NCBI RefSeq assembly: GCF_900128495.1
Contig: NZ_LT635801.1
Location: 2,473,083-2,537,082 of the forward strand
Length of the DNA stretch: 64,000 nucleotides
Direction of reading: 5' to 3'
Source of the DNA: Bacteroides ilei
GTDB taxonomy: Bacteria; Bacteroidota; Bacteroidia; Bacteroidales; Bacteroidaceae
The notes under the pieces: generated by a model
What the model was told of the DNA's origin: nothing
Databases searched by the model: none
What the model saw: the letters and a program-made list of their open reading frames with translations, nothing else
In this document: positions 8,895 to 18,102 of the stretch, in pieces
How the letters are laid out: each line of letters begins with the position of its first letter
Numbering within the stretch: position 1 is the first letter of the stretch
Position numbers and translations under genes: made by a program

Positions 8895-9896
8895 ATGATA
8901 ATAAGTAAAACTCCATTCCGTATGTCTTTCTTTGGAGGTGGAACAGATATACCCGATTTCTTTAACGAACATGGCGGATCTGTAATATCTGCTACATTCG
9001 ACAAATATTGTTACGTTAATGTGAGGCACCTGCCACCCTTTATGCCATACAGAAGTGAAGTCGTACATAGTAAAATTGAAAGAATTAATAATATTGAAGA
9101 AATAGAGCATCCACTAATTCGTGAATCAATGCGGTATTTGGATATTCATGAAATTAGATTAACCTATGAAGGAGATCTTCCAGCCCGTACAGGATTAGGA
9201 ACGAGTAGTACGTTCGCTGTTGGGATGCTGAATACCTTTCATGCTTTAAAAGGAAGGTATGTCTCAAAAAAGAGACTTGCAGAAGAAGCCATTTGTATTG
9301 AACGGGATATACTTAAAGAACATGGAGGTTGGCAGGATCAGATAGCAGCAGCTTATGGCGGATTAAACAGAATAGATTTTAAAGAGAATAAATTCACTGT
9401 TCATCCAGTCATTGTCCATCCTGAGCGCAAGAATGTATTGAATGATAATTTATTGCTGTTTTATACAGGTATTCAGCGTTTTTCATCAGAGATACAAGCT
9501 AACAGTTTTTCAAATCCAGGAAATAAAATAAACCAACTTAAAGAGATGCTGAAACTGGTAGATGACGCAGAAAATATTCTAACCGATAACAAGAGGGACT
9601 TAAATGATTTTGGTAGATTACTTGACACTACATGGAAGCTAAAAAGAGGTATAGGGAGTAAAATAACTACATCATCAATAGATATGATATATCAAAGAGC
9701 TTTAAAGGCAGGTGCTTTGGGTGGTAAATTATTAGGTGCCGGAGGTGGAGGTTTTCTTCTTTTCTATGTTGAAAAGGAAAAGCAAAATAATGTTATTAAT
9801 GAGTTGAATGAGCTAATGATGGTCCCTTTCAGATTTGAGGATGAAGGAACTAACATTATTCACTATAGTCCGATTGTTTACATTCCAAGAAAATAA
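8895..9896 (+). CDS. hddA: D-glycero-D-manno-heptose 7-phosphate kinase (GHMP kinase)
   Basis: A 333-residue GHMP-family kinase predicted to phosphorylate D-glycero-D-manno-heptose 7-phosphate at C1 (alpha anomer) on the way to GDP-heptose. The N-terminus has TPFRMSFFGGGTDIPDFF, typical of HddA. The ATP loop GDLPARTGLGTSSTFAVG is near residues 93-110, and the C-terminal GHMP motif is GGKLLGAGGGGFLLFY near 275-290. The next three genes supply the other steps of the same pathway, which supports the assignment over a fucokinase-like enzyme. Confidence 0.85.
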   Translation: MIISKTPFRMSFFGGGTDIPDFFNEHGGSVISATFDKYCYVNVRHLPPFMPYRSEVVHSKIERINNIEEIEHPLIRESMRYLDIHEIRLTYEGDLPARTGLGTSSTFAVGMLNTFHALKGRYVSKKRLAEEAICIERDILKEHGGWQDQIAAAYGGLNRIDFKENKFTVHPVIVHPERKNVLNDNLLLFYTGIQRFSSEIQANSFSNPGNKINQLKEMLKLVDDAENILTDNKRDLNDFGRLLDTTWKLKRGIGSKITTSSIDMIYQRALKAGALGGKLLGAGGGGFLLFYVEKEKQNNVINELNELMMVPFRFEDEGTNIIHYSPIVYIPRK

Positions 9897-9911
9897 TTCA
9901 TTAAAAATATT

Positions 9912-10880
9912 ATGGCATATATTGTTACAGGCGGAGCCGGGTTTATAGGTTCCAATATGGTTAAGTATCTAAACAATCAAGGTCTAAATGATATAATTAT
10001 CATAGATACTTACAATAATAAGAAAATGCAAAACTTGCATGATTTAACATTCAAAGATTTCATAGATTATAAAGATGGAATTGATAAATGTATAAATTAC
10101 ATAAGTAAAATAAACAGAATAGAAGCCTTTTTTCACATAGGAGCTAACGCAGATGTGTTGGTATATGATGAAAAAGAAATGATGAATGAGAATTTTGAGT
10201 ACTCAAGGGCTTATTGCAATTTCTGTATGGAAAAAGGAATACCTTTTATTTATGCATCTTCTTCAGCCGTTTATGGAAATAGTAAAGAGTTTAAATTAGG
10301 TGTTAAGAATGAAATGCCGCATAATACATATTCATGGTCAAAATGGCTTTTTGACCGTTATGTAGAGGAAAACTTCCTATCTGACAATAAATATGCAATC
10401 TATGGGTTCCGCTTCTTTAATGTCTTCGGTATGGGTGAATTCCATAAAGGGAAGAATGCCTGTATAGCAAATCGTTTCGTGTCATTTATAAAAGAAAAAG
10501 GTTATATAGACCTTTTTGAAGATACTATTAAACGAGATTATGTTTATGTGGAAGATCTGGTACATGTTTTATTCGATACTTATAAACAGAAACCGGTTGT
10601 AAGTGGAATTTATAATTTAGGTGGCGGACACCAAATTTCTCATAGACAGATAGCAGAATATGTAGTTAAAACCTATTATGAAAAAGGGAAATTACACACA
10701 CCATTAGAAGAGGCCATAAAAACCATTCCAATGCCATCGGATTTAAAAAACAAGTTCCAGTTTGAGACTATGGCTATGGATATGCCGTCGTATATTAGAA
10801 ACATTACTATTAATAATGAGGATAAAATGAAAAAATACATATCAGATCTTATTGACATGGATTTCTATTATAAAGATTGA
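9912..10880 (+). CDS. HldD-like nucleotide-heptose epimerase (SDR family)
   Basis: A 322-residue extended short-chain dehydrogenase. The NAD(P) site is VTGGAGFIGSNMVKYLNNQG at residues 5-24. The active site has SSSAVYG and the YSWSK version of YxxxK near 138-142. The C-terminal half has the HldD-like pattern: FNVFGMGEFHKGKNACIANR, YNLGGGHQISHRQIA and PMPSDLKNKFQ. HldD proper epimerises ADP-D-glycero-beta-D-manno-heptose at C6 for lipopolysaccharide. Here the neighbours make GDP-alpha-heptose, so the real substrate may be the GDP sugar. That substrate is an inference. Confidence 0.78.
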   Translation: MAYIVTGGAGFIGSNMVKYLNNQGLNDIIIIDTYNNKKMQNLHDLTFKDFIDYKDGIDKCINYISKINRIEAFFHIGANADVLVYDEKEMMNENFEYSRAYCNFCMEKGIPFIYASSSAVYGNSKEFKLGVKNEMPHNTYSWSKWLFDRYVEENFLSDNKYAIYGFRFFNVFGMGEFHKGKNACIANRFVSFIKEKGYIDLFEDTIKRDYVYVEDLVHVLFDTYKQKPVVSGIYNLGGGHQISHRQIAEYVVKTYYEKGKLHTPLEEAIKTIPMPSDLKNKFQFETMAMDMPSYIRNITINNEDKMKKYISDLIDMDFYYKD

Positions 10881-10894
10881 TATATACGATTGTT

Positions 10895-11533
10895 ATGGAT
10901 TTGAACAAACATCTGAATGACTTAATAGAACGTTATCCACAATTGGAAACTTGTAGGGATTATATTATTGATTCATATAATATTCTTGAAAAATGCTACT
11001 TGAATGGCGGAAAACTCCTTGTCTGTGGAAACGGTGGTTCGGCTTCCGATTCAGAGCATATTGTGGGAGAGTTGATGAAAGAATTTAAGTTAAAAAGAAA
11101 AGTCTATTCCAAACAAGCCTCTGCATTAACAATGATAGATAAAGAAATGGGTACCTTTTTAGCTGAAAATTTACAAGGCGCATTACCGGCTATCACTTTA
11201 ACCGCACATTCTTCTCTTACTACAGCGTACATGAATGATAGCGAACCGGTTCTGGTTTTTGCCCAACAGGTTAATGGATATGGGAAAAGCGGTGATGTGT
11301 TTTTAGGTATATCAACTAGTGGAAACAGTTCTAACGTATTATACGCTGCAATAACAGCTAAATCAAAGGGATTAAAAGTTATAGGACTAACAGGAGCCAA
11401 AGAGAATAAATTGATGAAGTTTGCGGACGTCTGCATCCAAGTACCTGAAACTGAGACTTATAAAATACAAGAATTACATCTACCTGTATATCATTGTCTC
11501 TGCATGATGTTGGAAGAACGTTTTTTCGGATAA
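10895..11533 (+). CDS. gmhA: Sedoheptulose 7-phosphate isomerase
   Basis: A 212-residue SIS-domain isomerase that converts sedoheptulose 7-phosphate to D-glycero-D-manno-heptose 7-phosphate, the first committed step to nucleotide heptoses. It shows LVCGNGGSASDSEHIVGELM (about 41-60) and FLGISTSGNSSNVLYA (about 135-150), the phosphate-binding loops of GmhA. The ATG at 10895 is preferred to an in-frame TTG at 10877, which overlaps the previous stop codon. With the ATG the protein is about 20 residues longer than E. coli GmhA. Confidence 0.88.
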   Translation: MDLNKHLNDLIERYPQLETCRDYIIDSYNILEKCYLNGGKLLVCGNGGSASDSEHIVGELMKEFKLKRKVYSKQASALTMIDKEMGTFLAENLQGALPAITLTAHSSLTTAYMNDSEPVLVFAQQVNGYGKSGDVFLGISTSGNSSNVLYAAITAKSKGLKVIGLTGAKENKLMKFADVCIQVPETETYKIQELHLPVYHCLCMMLEERFFG

Positions 11534-11548
11534 CAAAATTTTTAGTAT

Positions 11549-12865
11549 ATGAAAACAGTAATAATGGCAGGTGGTAGAGGAACTCGCATCGCTTCTGTAG
11601 CAAACGATATTCCCAAACCAATGATTAGAATATGCGGAAAGCCTATTTTAGAATATCAGATAGAGAATTTGAGGGCTTGTGGACTTACAGATATAATACT
11701 TGTCATAGGATATCTGGGGAATGTTATAAAAGACTATTTCGGGAACGGTGAAAAATGGAATGTCAAGATAGAATATTTTATTGAAGACACACCTTTAGGT
11801 ACGGCCGGAGCTTTATTTAAAATACCCCAATTGACAGAAGACTTTTTATTGTTATGCGGAGACGTGATATTGGACGTGGATTTTAACCGTTTTATTGATT
11901 TCCATAAATCAAATAATGCTTGGGCAAGCCTGATGGTACATCCGAACGGACATCCATACGACAGCTCTTTGATTGTCACAAAAGTTCTTCCGCCACAGGA
12001 GAAAGGAGGCTTACCTGTTGACACTCATCAAGTTTTAAAATGGATAAATAAGGAAGATGAAAGAATATTCTATAAAAACAGGGTAAATGCGGGTATAGAA
12101 ATTATATCTCCTGAACTGTTGAAAGAGACTATGAAGAACTTCATTCCAAGACACCCGGAAACCCCGGATAAAATAGACCTTGACAGAGATGTTTTAAAAC
12201 CTAATATCAAAAGCGGAAAGATATATGCATACGATACCCCTGAATATATTAAAGATATGGGTACACCGGATAGATTTTATGAAACTACAAAGGATATAGA
12301 AACGGGTAAAGTTCATGCGCGCAACTTAAAGAACAAGCAAAAAGCGATTTTCCTGGATAGGGACGGAACCATAAACAAGTCATCCGGATTCATAACAAAT
12401 CCGGAGCAATTCGAATTAATACCGGGTGTCGCTGAGGCAATCAGATTAATAAACAAATCAGGGTATCTGGCCATAGTTGTAACAAATCAGCCTGTCATAG
12501 CACGAGGTGAATGCTGTTTTGAACAATTACAATCCATTCATGATAAAATGGAAACGGAATTGGGTAAAAATGGAGCATTCATCGATGGTATATATGTATG
12601 TCCCCATCATACTGACAAAGGTTTTGCTGGTGAACGCCCCGAATATAAGTACGACTGTGATTGTAGAAAGCCGAAACCGGGACTTATTCTACAGGCAACA
12701 AAAGACTTTAATATAGACTTATCGCAATCGTATATTATTGGCGACAGTAATCGTGATATAGATGCAGGGACTAATGCCAAACTGAAAGGGTGTATATTGA
12801 TTGAAGAGAATGGTATAAATTCTTTAAAACAGAAAGTTATTAAAATTATAGATTCAAACTTATAA
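11549..12865 (+). CDS. Fused HddC-GmhB: heptose 1-phosphate guanylyltransferase plus heptose 1,7-bisphosphate phosphatase
   Basis: A 438-residue two-domain protein. Residues 1-250 are a sugar nucleotidyltransferase with MAGGRGTRIASVANDIPKP at the start, like HddC. Residues about 262-438 are a HAD-IIIA phosphatase of the GmhB type: FLDRDGTIN (nucleophile Asp), the cysteine/histidine zinc site CPHH ... CDCRKPKPG and GDSNRDIDAG. GmhB removes the C7 phosphate and HddC then couples the 1-phosphate to GMP, so the fusion joins consecutive steps. With gmhA and hddA it completes a route to GDP-D-glycero-alpha-D-manno-heptose. The nucleotide (GDP rather than ADP or CDP) is inferred from the partner genes. 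Confidence 0.85.
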   Translation: MKTVIMAGGRGTRIASVANDIPKPMIRICGKPILEYQIENLRACGLTDIILVIGYLGNVIKDYFGNGEKWNVKIEYFIEDTPLGTAGALFKIPQLTEDFLLLCGDVILDVDFNRFIDFHKSNNAWASLMVHPNGHPYDSSLIVTKVLPPQEKGGLPVDTHQVLKWINKEDERIFYKNRVNAGIEIISPELLKETMKNFIPRHPETPDKIDLDRDVLKPNIKSGKIYAYDTPEYIKDMGTPDRFYETTKDIETGKVHARNLKNKQKAIFLDRDGTINKSSGFITNPEQFELIPGVAEAIRLINKSGYLAIVVTNQPVIARGECCFEQLQSIHDKMETELGKNGAFIDGIYVCPHHTDKGFAGERPEYKYDCDCRKPKPGLILQATKDFNIDLSQSYIIGDSNRDIDAGTNAKLKGCILIEENGINSLKQKVIKIIDSNL

Positions 12866-12869
12866 AGAT

Positions 12870-13862
12870 ATGAAGATAATATACTTTCACAGAAAACCTT
12901 CACTAGCTAATAGTATAGAAGAGAATTTTAAAGACTTTATAGCGAAAATGGGAGAAAACAACGATGTTGAAGTCTTTTCTATGCCATATACTGGAGGTAA
13001 TCCAATTAATTTATGGAGAAACATTCGTTTTATCAGGAAGCATAGCACAAAAGATGGTATAAACCATATCACCGGAGACATTCATTATGGAATTTTGGGA
13101 TTGATAGGTAGAAAATCAGTCCTTACAATACATGATGATTATGCTATGCGTATGGCTCATAGAGGTCCATTAGATAAATTATATAAATATATTTTTTGGA
13201 TATGGTTACCCATTAAATTGGCATCTGCTGCAGTTTGTACTAATCCATTTGTTCTAAAATCAATACAGAGATATTATAATAACAAGAAGTTACAAGTAAT
13301 AACGCATCATCATCTTCCTCCTATCTTTTCACCTAAGAATAAGCCTTTTAATAAAGAATGTCCAGTTTTGTTACAAACAGGAACTGCAGTAAATAAAAAC
13401 CTGGAGACAACAATTGAGGTTATAAAAGGAATGAATGTAAAATTACGTGTTTTAAAAAAAATGACAGATAAACAAATTGAATTATGTAAGAAATATAACA
13501 TTGATTTTACAAATAGATATGGACTTCCTTTTTCTGAGGTCGTTGCAGAATATGACAATGCTGACATTGTTTTATTTCCAACTTTATTTGAAGGTCTGGG
13601 TGTACCTACAATAGAGGCACAGGCAGCAGGTAAACCGGTAATTACAACTAATAAAGAACCTATGAATTGGGTAGCCGGTCCTGATGGGGCTCTATTACTC
13701 GACAATCCGTTAGACGTAGAAGAATATAAATCTAAACTAATACAGTTAATTAATGATGAATCTTTACGAAACCGTTTAATAACAAATGGACTCAATAATA
13801 TAAAAAGATTCTCATTAGAAAATGCGATAAAACTATATTGGGAATTATATTGTAAATTATAA
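12870..13862 (+). CDS. Glycosyltransferase family 4, candidate heptosyltransferase
   Basis: A 330-residue GT-B enzyme starting 4 bp after the hddC-gmhB stop codon. The C-terminal domain shows LQTGTAVNKNLETTIEV near 170 and LFPTLFEGLGVPTIEAQAAG near 233-252, the GT4 donor-site motif. Because it is the last gene of the heptose cluster, it may transfer the heptose, but this is inference from position. It lacks hydrophobic segments and should act on a lipid-linked acceptor at the inner membrane. It is followed by about 110 bp without a gene and then an IS66 insertion. Confidence 0.8.
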   Translation: MKIIYFHRKPSLANSIEENFKDFIAKMGENNDVEVFSMPYTGGNPINLWRNIRFIRKHSTKDGINHITGDIHYGILGLIGRKSVLTIHDDYAMRMAHRGPLDKLYKYIFWIWLPIKLASAAVCTNPFVLKSIQRYYNNKKLQVITHHHLPPIFSPKNKPFNKECPVLLQTGTAVNKNLETTIEVIKGMNVKLRVLKKMTDKQIELCKKYNIDFTNRYGLPFSEVVAEYDNADIVLFPTLFEGLGVPTIEAQAAGKPVITTNKEPMNWVAGPDGALLLDNPLDVEEYKSKLIQLINDESLRNRLITNGLNNIKRFSLENAIKLYWELYCKL

Positions 13863-14052
13863 AACTTATCATTGTTGGCTATAACTATATGTTTCTAATC
13901 CCATACAATAGATTTTTATGAGAAAAAGCAAGACAGCCCTATATAGAAATAGAACATTATTATTTTGTTTTCATGTAAGCTTCCAAAATTGGCGTATTGA
14001 CTAGCATGGTTCTTTCCCATACCTTCGTGCTAAACTTAAAACTCGAAAGATT

Positions 14053-14415
14053 ATGTTTAGCGAAAAAGATTTTGAAAGACTGTGGTTCCTCTACAAAACC
14101 GAGGGTGAGCCCAATGGAGTTTCCATCAACTCGTTCTGCATTGGCAACAATATTCCATACACGGCATTCTATGACTGGTTCAAGAAGACACAGAAGAAGG
14201 TTGTACCTGTAGAAGTGGAAGGTATTCCTGAAGAGTTGCTCCAAAGCGACAATACACATGAGGATGTTACTGAGGACAAGCCCAAACGTACAACTCCCCA
14301 TAAAGGAAGTATCATGGTAACGATAAGAACCCGTGAGGGCTTGTGCATTCAGAAGAAAGGCTTAGACTATCAGGGGCTGAAAACGCTGGTAGAGAAACTG
14401 GAGGGCTTATGCTGA
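14053..14415 (+). CDS. tnpA: IS66 accessory protein TnpA
   Basis: 120 residues, first gene of the IS66 at 13975. The N-terminus MFSEKDFERLWFLYKTEG leads into a helix-turn-helix-like segment with INSFCIGNNIPYTAFYDWFK, and a KRTTPHKGSIMVTIRTREG segment lies near the C-terminus. Its stop codon TGA at 14413-14415 overlaps the ATG of tnpB at 14409, so the two are translationally coupled. Confidence 0.85.
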   Translation: MFSEKDFERLWFLYKTEGEPNGVSINSFCIGNNIPYTAFYDWFKKTQKKVVPVEVEGIPEELLQSDNTHEDVTEDKPKRTTPHKGSIMVTIRTREGLCIQKKGLDYQGLKTLVEKLEGLC

Positions 14416-14741
14416 GCATCAACGGTCTTCACAACTTCTACTACCTTCCTGAGCTTCATGATATGAGATGCAAGGCTCAGCGTATATGTGAGATAATCCG
14501 CGGCAGGTACCACCGTGACCCGATGAACGGCGATGTTTACATGTTCATGTCTAAAGACCAGCGCAAGGTTCGCATGATACACTATGAGCGCAATGCCTAT
14601 TATCTTCATGAGAAGTCCTTCATAAAGGGCTACAGGTTCATGAGGATAGAGCGCAAGGACGATGTGACAGTGTATAAGATAGACTGGAAAGACCTGGTCA
14701 CGATACTTGAAACTCCGGTAATAACGAGCATAAGAATTTAA
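14409..14741 (+). CDS. tnpB: IS66 accessory protein TnpB (Orf2-like)
   Basis: 110 residues with the Orf2 pattern DMRCKAQRICEIIRGRYHRD, GDVYMFMSKDQRKVRMIHYE and a C-terminal IDWKDLVTILETPVI. The ATG at 14409 overlaps the end of tnpA; an upstream in-frame start at 14343 would lie deep in tnpA and is not preferred. Confidence 0.87.
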   Translation: MLSINGLHNFYYLPELHDMRCKAQRICEIIRGRYHRDPMNGDVYMFMSKDQRKVRMIHYERNAYYLHEKSFIKGYRFMRIERKDDVTVYKIDWKDLVTILETPVITSIRI

Positions 14742-14831
14742 TGATATAACTCTGAATATCAGCAATAAAAGTTCTCTAAATATTTGTGTATCTCACTGAA
14801 AATGAGTATTTTTACATAAAATTTAGAGAAC

Positions 14832-16679
14832 ATGGAAACAGAGGAACTCATAGAACACATACTCAGACAGAAGCATCTTGAAGAGATGATGAACAGGCCT
14901 GAAAAGGAGCATACACCCCTTGAAGGTATGGATAATGAGCAGATAAAGAGGTTCGCCCTGTTCCTGTTTGAGGAGAATCAGAACAAGAGCAAGCAGCTTG
15001 ATGAAATGATAGCACGACTTGATGAAATAGGAAAAGACCTGAAGGAAGCCAACCGTAAGATTGATTCCCTTACAGATGCCCTGCTTAAGGCAAACAGCAA
15101 GGCAGAGAAGGCTGCCATTGAATGCAAGCTCCGCGACAAGGAATACAAAAAGCTTGAGAAAAAGCATAACGCCCTTGTCGAGCGTCTTTCACTTATGAAT
15201 AACCAGACTTACGCTTCATCCAAAAGCCTTAAAGGCATTGACCGCAAAAAGGTCGTAAAAGGAAAGCATGACGACAAGGATGACTTTGACGGAACTCCCA
15301 CTGCTCCGGCTGGTGAAGTTCCACAGTCAGACTCTGCCGCATCATGCGACGCGCAGGATACTCCGGCCACTCCTCATTCCAAGGAAAGACCGTATAGAAA
15401 AGGGATGAGATACAACAAGAACTGTGTAGGTACCCCGATAATACACAAGTCCGATTATACAATGCTTCCTGAGGGGTCTGTAGTGATATCATCAAGCTAT
15501 CGTAAAATAAGAAATATCGTGAGCCATATTGAGGAACATCACTTTGAAGTGCTTAAGGTAAAGCATGCCGACGGCAGGATTGAAAGCATGTTCCTTCCTA
15601 TGAAGGATGACGCCCGGGCTGACATCTACAATGAGATTGTACCGGGTACAAGCATTACGGCAAACATGCTCTCGTATCTTATGTTCAACCGCTTCCAGAT
15701 GTCAACACCGGCATACAGGGAAGCTAAAAACCGTCTGTCGGATATGGACTGGAACACTTCTGTGCAGAACCTGCTGAACTGGGCCGACAAAGGTGCCATG
15801 CAGCTGAACAAGCTGATACCTGCCCTCAAGAAAATTGCCCTTCAGGACGGTGCGAACGTGAATGTGGACGAGACATGGCTTCGTTACCACGCTTACAATA
15901 AGAAACGCAAGACCTATATGTGGTGTCTGGTAAACAGAAAAGCCCGTATTGTCATCTTCTTTTATGAGAACACAACGGACGATGAAGGTTTGCAGAAACA
16001 TGGAGGAAGGAGCAGAAATGTGTTGAAGGAGTTCCTTGGTGATGCAAAAATCAAATCACTGCAGAGTGACGGTTATAACGTATATATGTATCTTGACAAC
16101 GAACTTATGGATATAGATCATCTCTGCTGTCTGGCTCATGCAAGGGCAAAGTTCAAGTATGCCTTCGACCAGGGAAGCCCGCAGGCAAGAATCTTCCTTG
16201 AGCAGATAGCAAAGCTATACGGCATGGAAGATACTTATCGCCGGGAAAAACTTACTGCAGACGAGATTTACCGCAGAAGGAACAGTAAGGAAACGACGGA
16301 AATCATCGATAGGATAAGGACAGAGCTTTATGATCTGCTTGCAAATCCGGATGAGAGCCGAAGTGAACTTATGAGCAAGGCCCTTAACTATCTGAAGAAC
16401 TTCTGGAATCAGATCTTCGCCTACAGAAATGACGGAGAATACTCAATAGACAATATGGCGGCGGAAAGAGCGATAAGACCAATCACTGTCCAACGAAAGA
16501 ACAGTCTGTTCTTCGGAAGCGTGAAAGGAATACAGAACTCCGCAATCTATAATACCTTTATAGAAACCTGCAAACAGGTAGGTGTCTCCTTCAGGGATTA
16601 CTTCTGCAGGCTGCTCAGAGAATTAAAAAAGGGAAGAACGGATTACGAAAACCTGCTTCCCATGACAATATGCAAATAA
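14832..16679 (+). CDS. tnpC: IS66 transposase TnpC
   Basis: 615 residues. The N-terminal ~120 residues are coiled coil, followed by the SSKSLKGIDRKK zinc-finger/linker region and a low-complexity stretch near 150-185. The DDE core has NVDETWLRYHAYNKK near residue 345, LQSDGYNVYMYLDNE near 412 and DNMAAERAIRPITVQRKNSL near 545-565, the last carrying the catalytic Glu in the D-N-ERA-R pattern of IS66. It appears full length. The close copy at 60670-62517 differs at scattered residues, so the two are separate insertions. Confidence 0.93.
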   Translation: METEELIEHILRQKHLEEMMNRPEKEHTPLEGMDNEQIKRFALFLFEENQNKSKQLDEMIARLDEIGKDLKEANRKIDSLTDALLKANSKAEKAAIECKLRDKEYKKLEKKHNALVERLSLMNNQTYASSKSLKGIDRKKVVKGKHDDKDDFDGTPTAPAGEVPQSDSAASCDAQDTPATPHSKERPYRKGMRYNKNCVGTPIIHKSDYTMLPEGSVVISSSYRKIRNIVSHIEEHHFEVLKVKHADGRIESMFLPMKDDARADIYNEIVPGTSITANMLSYLMFNRFQMSTPAYREAKNRLSDMDWNTSVQNLLNWADKGAMQLNKLIPALKKIALQDGANVNVDETWLRYHAYNKKRKTYMWCLVNRKARIVIFFYENTTDDEGLQKHGGRSRNVLKEFLGDAKIKSLQSDGYNVYMYLDNELMDIDHLCCLAHARAKFKYAFDQGSPQARIFLEQIAKLYGMEDTYRREKLTADEIYRRRNSKETTEIIDRIRTELYDLLANPDESRSELMSKALNYLKNFWNQIFAYRNDGEYSIDNMAAERAIRPITVQRKNSLFFGSVKGIQNSAIYNTFIETCKQVGVSFRDYFCRLLRELKKGRTDYENLLPMTICK

Positions 16680-16702
16680 TAATCGTTAAATGTGTGAACT
16701 CT

Positions 16703-16737
16703 TTTTTAGACGGGTGCCTGCTGGCACCCGTCTAAAA
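16703..16737 (+). terminator. Stem-loop inside the right end of the IS66
   Basis: TTTTAGACGGGTGCC pairs with GGCACCCGTCTAAAA around a very short loop, just after the tnpC stop codon and before the terminal inverted repeat. It probably stops transcription leaving the element. The related copy near 60612-60645 has the same structure with compensating changes. Confidence 0.65.
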
Positions 16738-16971
16738 GGGGCTACCCTAAAATTGGAAACTTACTGTTTTCATTTTATGCCATAGTTCTTGGAGATAGTA
16801 ATTAGTTGTCAAATTTAGTATTTGCTGCTGGTATTGTATTTCATTTCTTCCAAAGAGAATAAAAAGAATTATGGACATCAATATTTTCATAGAAAAGAAA
16901 ACAGAGTGGAATAAAAAATAATGCTAAAACAAAATATTGTATAAATAAAATACTGATAAATAGTTTTAATA

Positions 16972-18102
16972 ATGAAAATAAGTCTTCTAATTACCGGTGA
17001 TTTTTGTCCTCATCTAAATGATTTAGATGATAATTCTTTTGAAGACATAAAAGACATATTGTCTGGTCATGATTTAATTATAACTAATCTTGAATGTGCG
17101 CTTAAATATAAAGATGAAAAACCTATAATTAAAGAAGGACCCTCATTATACAGTAATGAAGAACAACTAAAATATATAACTTGCTATGGTAAGACTCTTT
17201 TTACAATAGCTAATAATCATACATTGGATTATGGTTATGAAGGATTTAATAATATTATAGACTATTGTAAAAATAATTCAGTTGAATTTGTCGGAGGAGG
17301 GAAAAATTCAGAAGAAGCTTCAAAACCTTTTTATTTTGAAAAAGATAAATGTAAAATAGCCATTATAAATTGTTGTGAGCAGGAGTTTTCCATCGCAGGT
17401 GATATGACTTCTGGAGCAAATCCTATGGAGCCTATTAAAATATATAATCAGATACAACAGGCTAAGAATAAAGCTTCAATAATAATATTAATAGCTCATG
17501 GCGGACATGAATATTATCAATTACCAAGTCCTCGATTACAAGAAAATTACAGATTCTTTATAGATGCTGGAGCAAATGCTGTTGTTGGCCACCATCCTCA
17601 CTGCATAAGTGGTATGGAAGAATATAAAGATGGAATTATTTTCTATAGTTTGGGTAATTTTTATTTTAACAATAAAAATCGAGATAGAAGTGTATGGAAT
17701 GAAGGTTTTTGTTTAAATATAAAAATAGATTCTGTCGCCCAAAAGATATCAACTTATGAAAAGATACCATATGTTCAATGCTATAATAATAATAAGATAC
17801 TAAAACTAAGAGAACCTGATTTATCTATATTTAATAATAAATTTGATGAGTTAAGTTCGATAATAGTTGACGATATGCGTTTGAATGAAAAATATTGTAA
17901 ATACAAGAAATCACAAGAGAGAAAAGCGATTTCACGTATTTTACCATATACTAATAGATATCTCGTAGCTTTATATAAAAGAGGCTATTTACCTTCTTTA
18001 CTCTCAAGAAAGGATTTGGCAACACGCTTAAACGCTGTAAGATGTGAATCACATAGAGAATTACTGATTTCTGCACTAAATAAAAAATATCTTAAGAAAT
18101 GA
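16972..18102 (+). CDS. CapA-family protein (metallophosphatase-like)
   Basis: A 376-residue CapA-domain protein. The metal-site motifs are in order: LITGDFCPH (residues 6-14), NLECAL near 40, ANNHTLDYG near 80, LIAHGGHEYY near 165 and GHHPHCISG with FYSLGNFYF near 205-230. The family was named after the poly-gamma-glutamate capsule protein but many members sit in polysaccharide loci and their reaction is not settled. There is no signal peptide. Its TGA overlaps the ATG of the next gene (ATGA at 18099-18102), so the two are coupled. It is the first capsule gene after the IS66. Confidence 0.85.
   Translation: MKISLLITGDFCPHLNDLDDNSFEDIKDILSGHDLIITNLECALKYKDEKPIIKEGPSLYSNEEQLKYITCYGKTLFTIANNHTLDYGYEGFNNIIDYCKNNSVEFVGGGKNSEEASKPFYFEKDKCKIAIINCCEQEFSIAGDMTSGANPMEPIKIYNQIQQAKNKASIIILIAHGGHEYYQLPSPRLQENYRFFIDAGANAVVGHHPHCISGMEEYKDGIIFYSLGNFYFNNKNRDRSVWNEGFCLNIKIDSVAQKISTYEKIPYVQCYNNNKILKLREPDLSIFNNKFDELSSIIVDDMRLNEKYCKYKKSQERKAISRILPYTNRYLVALYKRGYLPSLLSRKDLATRLNAVRCESHRELLISALNKKYLKK

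Larger units (their letters stand above)
13975..16764 (+). mobile_element. IS66-family element, second type, complete
   Basis: The ends are GTAAGCTTCCAAAATTGGCG at 13975 and its imperfect complement CCCTAAAATTGGAAACTTAC at 16745-16764. A 9-bp direct repeat TGTTTTCAT flanks it at 13966-13974 and 16765-16773, so the insertion is intact and un-rearranged. It carries tnpA, tnpB and tnpC. Inverted repeats and proteins differ from the 998-4137 element but closely match the copy at 60585-63378. It splits the capsule locus between the heptose genes and the capA-like gene. Confidence 0.92.
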
